Shown piece after piece: positions 61,684 through 64,000 of a stretch of 64,000 bases of DNA. Source of the DNA: Tenacibaculum skagerrakense. GTDB lineage: Bacteria > Bacteroidota > Bacteroidia > Flavobacteriales > Flavobacteriaceae. Every line of letters begins with the position of its first letter. Positions within the stretch are counted from its first letter, which is position 1. Where the stretch lies: positions 186,001 through 250,000 of the forward strand of contig NZ_SLXM01000006.1 in NCBI RefSeq assembly GCF_004345825.1. Reading direction: 5' to 3'. The notes beneath the pieces are model-generated. The model made no database searches, had not been told where the DNA came from, and saw nothing but the letters and a program-made list of their open reading frames with translations. The translations under genes were made by a program, and so were the position numbers.

Positions 61684-61727
61684 GTTAATCAAACTTCTAA
61701 CTTCTAACTTTAAATTATTCATTTCAA

Positions 61728-62051
61728 CTATTTAAACATATCCATTCCAGGAATATTAGGCATACCACTTTTAGCAGCAATGGCCATTTCTTGTTCGTTT
61801 ATTTCTCCAGCTCTTTTTAAAGCTTTGTTTAACGTTAAAATTAAATAATCTTCTAACTCTTCAGTATCATTTAATAAGCTCTCATTTATAGAAATAGCCT
61901 TTATTTCTCTATTAGCAGTAACGGTTACTTTAATGTTTCCATCAGCGCTAGCTTCATCAATTAAAACCGTATTTAAACGTAGTTTTGTTTCTTCAACTTT
62001 TTCTTGAGCTTTTTTAAGCTTATCCATCATTCCTGATAAATCTCCAAACAT
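61728..62051 (-). CDS. YbaB/EbfC family nucleoid-associated protein
   Basis: 107 residues, the family length. The N-terminal [21 protein letters not shown] is followed by the conserved [20 protein letters not shown]. These dimers bind DNA with little sequence specificity and may aid recombination or gene control. A TAATTTTG box lies 32 bp upstream. Its neighbours are unrelated. Confidence 0.9.
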   Translation of the reverse strand: MFGDLSGMMDKLKKAQEKVEETKLRLNTVLIDEASADGNIKVTVTANREIKAISINESLLNDTEELEDYLILTLNKALKRAGEINEQEMAIAAKSGMPNIPGMDMFK

Positions 62052-62082
62052 AATTTAAATATTTTTTAAAATAATTGTGTTG

Positions 62083-62090
62083 CAAAATTA
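62083..62090 (-). promoter_or_regulatory. -7 box of the YbaB gene
   Basis: TAATTTTG on the minus strand, 31 bp before ATG 62051. A same-strand TTTG at 62105-62108 lies 14 bp upstream, shorter than the usual spacing. Confidence 0.45.
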
Positions 62091-62117
62091 CTACATTACT
62101 GAACCAAAATAAATCAA

Positions 62118-64000
62118 ATGAAAAAAATTCTTTTATTAAGTATTAGTTTAAGTGTTATTTTTGCTTCCTGCAAAAAAGAGAAGATGAAAAATAACAGTAC
62201 TCCGCCAGTAGCAGAGAAACAACCAAAAAAACTAGAAAAGCACGGAGATATTCGTATCGATGATTATTTCTGGATGCGTTTAACCGATGACCAAAAAAAC
62301 GCAGAAAACAAGGATGAGCAAACTCAAAAAGTATACGATTATCTAAATGCTGAAAACAAGTATTTTGAAGATGTAATGGGGTATACCAACGATTTTCAAA
62401 AGCAATTGTTTGAGGAAATGAAGGGTAGGATTAAAGAAGACGATGAGTCAGTGCCTTATAAAAGAAACGGTTATTTTTACATAACACGTTATGAGAAAGG
62501 ACAACAATATCCTATTTATTCTAGAAAGAAAAGTAATTTAGAAGCTCAAGAAGAAATCATGTTTGATGTAAATAAAGAAGCAGAAGGACATGATTATTTT
62601 CAGTTAGGAGGTTTAAATGTTTCTCCTGACAATAAATTAGCAGCTTTTGCAATAGATACTGTAAGTCGTCGTCAATATATCATTCAGGTTAAAAATTTAG
62701 AAACCAATGAGGTTTATGACGATAAAATAGAAAACACTACTGGAGGAAGTGTATGGGCTAATGACAATAAAACATTATTCTATACCAAAAAAGACCCAGT
62801 TACACTTCGTAGTTATCAAATTTACAAGCATACTTTAGGAACAGATACTTCAGAAGATGTATTGGTTTTCGAAGAAGAGGATGAAACTTTTGGAGTATTT
62901 ATATCTAAAACAAAATCTAAGAAATATGTAGTTATTGGTTCTTACAGTACAGTTTCTAGTGAATACCAAGTTTTAGAAGCTGACAATCCTGATGGGACTT
63001 TTAGAGTAATTCAACCACGAGAGCGTGATTTAGAGTATGATATTGCTCACTACGAAGATCATTTCTACATAAAAACTAACAAAGATGGAGCAACTAACTT
63101 TAAGTTAATGAAGACTCCAGAAAATAATACTACTAAAGAAAATTGGGTAGATGTTATTCCGCACAGAGAAGATGTGTTTTTTGAAGATTTCTCAATTTTT
63201 AAAGATTATTTAGTTTTAGAAGAAAGAAACAACGGATTATTCAAAATAAGAATAAAACGTTGGGATGGTAAAGAAGATTATTACTTACCGTTTGATGAAG
63301 AAACCTATTCTGCTGGTGTATACTCTAATCCAGATTTTGAAACAGATGTTATTAGGTACTCTTACAATTCTATGACAACTCCTAGTTCTGTTATTGATTT
63401 TAACATGAAAGATCAGTCTAAAGAAATCAAAAAAGAGCAAGAAGTATTAGGAGGAAAGTTTAAGAAAGAGAATTATGTAAGTAAAAGAATTTGGGTAACT
63501 GCCAGAGATGGTAAAAAAGTTGCCTTATCGATTGTACATAGAAAAGATACCAAGATAGATAAAAACACTCCAGTTTTACAATATGCTTATGGTTCTTATG
63601 GGTATACCATTCCAGATGGTTTTTCAACCACTCGTTTGAGTTTATTAGATCGCGGATTTATTTTTGCATTAGCACATATTAGAGGAAGTCAGTATTTAGG
63701 TAGAGAATGGTATGACGATGGTAAAATGTTGAACAAGAAAAATACATTTACCGATTTTATCGACTGTTCTAAATATCTAATTGAAAATGGTTATACGTCT
63801 CCGGAGCATTTATATGCTATGGGAGGTTCAGCAGGAGGACTATTAATGGGAGCTGTTATTAATATGAATCCAGAACTATACAACGGAGTAATTGCAGCAG
63901 TACCATTTGTAGATGTGATTTCTACGATGTTAGACGACAGTATTCCGTTAACAACTGGAGAATATGATGAATGGGGGAATCCTAATGATAAAGAATACTA
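62118..64000 (+). CDS. S9 family oligopeptidase (oligopeptidase B-like), truncated by the window end
   Basis: Starts at ATG 62118; about 627 residues are visible and the gene runs off the right edge. The lipoprotein signal MKKILLLSISLSVIFASC puts it in the periplasm or outer membrane. The propeller part begins with IRIDDYFWMRLTDD, typical of the prolyl oligopeptidase family, and the alpha/beta-hydrolase domain carries GSYGYTIPDGF, RGSQYLGREWYDDGK and the catalytic serine in MGGSAGGLLMG. Oligopeptidase B cuts short peptides after basic residues. The Asp and His of the triad would be beyond the window. Confidence 0.9.
   Translation, partial: MKKILLLSISLSVIFASCKKEKMKNNSTPPVAEKQPKKLEKHGDIRIDDYFWMRLTDDQKNAENKDEQTQKVYDYLNAENKYFEDVMGYTNDFQKQLFEEMKGRIKEDDESVPYKRNGYFYITRYEKGQQYPIYSRKKSNLEAQEEIMFDVNKEAEGHDYFQLGGLNVSPDNKLAAFAIDTVSRRQYIIQVKNLETNEVYDDKIENTTGGSVWANDNKTLFYTKKDPVTLRSYQIYKHTLGTDTSEDVLVFEEEDETFGVFISKTKSKKYVVIGSYSTVSSEYQVLEADNPDGTFRVIQPRERDLEYDIAHYEDHFYIKTNKDGATNFKLMKTPENNTTKENWVDVIPHREDVFFEDFSIFKDYLVLEERNNGLFKIRIKRWDGKEDYYLPFDEETYSAGVYSNPDFETDVIRYSYNSMTTPSSVIDFNMKDQSKEIKKEQEVLGGKFKKENYVSKRIWVTARDGKKVALSIVHRKDTKIDKNTPVLQYAYGSYGYTIPDGFSTTRLSLLDRGFIFALAHIRGSQYLGREWYDDGKMLNKKNTFTDFIDCSKYLIENGYTSPEHLYAMGGSAGGLLMGAVINMNPELYNGVIAAVPFVDVISTMLDDSIPLTTGEYDEWGNPNDKEY

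Overview
The window is chromosomal DNA of a low-GC (roughly one third G+C by eye) member of the Flavobacteriaceae (phylum Bacteroidota), probably a marine, Tenacibaculum- or Polaribacter-like genus; the genus is a guess. The family-level call rests on two proteins with type IX secretion (T9SS) C-terminal sorting domains, many TAnnTTTG -7 promoter boxes with few purine-rich ribosome sites, bacillithiol synthesis (BshC), flavobacterial protein families (DUF3822, DUF6048/DUF6452, CCC-motif protein), and lipoproteins of Bacteroidota type. No rRNA, tRNA, CRISPR array, phage or insertion sequence was seen, so most of the window is core genome.

Layout. 1-3.9 kb (minus): BatA-domain protein, a dihydroorotase-like pseudoenzyme, a small membrane protein and an esterase cut by the window edge. 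4-5.6 kb: bshC. 5.6-8.35 kb (minus): a BlaI repressor, an M56 antirepressor-type protease fused to an M23 peptidase, and a secreted M23-LysM hydrolase, headed by a perfect 34-bp palindrome. 8.4-10.5 kb (minus): rsmD, DUF3822 and a membrane protein. 10.6-16.6 kb (plus): RecD-like helicase, a large PIG-L deacetylase with a GC-rich hairpin in its leader, a lipoprotein, and a 48-aa ORF plus Hsp20 behind a sigma54-like promoter. 16.7-26.3 kb: methyltransferase, lipoprotein, two Nudix enzymes, PLP enzyme, di-haem peroxidase, M42 peptidase, acyltransferase, small membrane proteins, DUF937. 26.5 kb: a dicarboxylate/amino-acid symporter.

28-32.2 kb (plus) holds the most interesting block: a tight five-gene operon of a GshB-like ATP-grasp ligase, a two-domain rhodanese, a TerB-like protein, an N-formylglutamate-amidohydrolase-fold protein and a DUF1704 (QEGLA) metallopeptidase. 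A ligase, two amide-bond hydrolases and a sulfurtransferase together suggest a peptide or protein modification, or a small thiol/peptide pathway, rather than ordinary glutathione synthesis.

32.1-33.9 kb (minus) is a translationally coupled DCC-HAD-SUKH operon. 34-38.4 kb is a MacAB-type efflux operon with two permeases. 38.6-41.1 kb and 44.3-47.3 kb encode T9SS cargo, the second a c-haem and ricin-lectin protein. Between them lie hbd, a Gfo/Idh/MocA oxidoreductase, pcm (TTG start), and an unexplained short transcription unit (40-aa ORF with 21-bp-spaced direct repeats). 47.3-54.8 kb (minus) carries a DUF1835-phosphorylase-binding-protein operon, an eIF1/SUI1-like factor, a 2OG-Fe(II) oxygenase, and rlmD-DUF6452-DUF6048. 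54.9-57.3 kb: an ECF sigma factor with partner, then rocD. 57.4-62 kb (minus): a large SF1 helicase and small conserved genes, with two six-copy heptanucleotide arrays. From 62.1 kb an S9 oligopeptidase runs off the edge.
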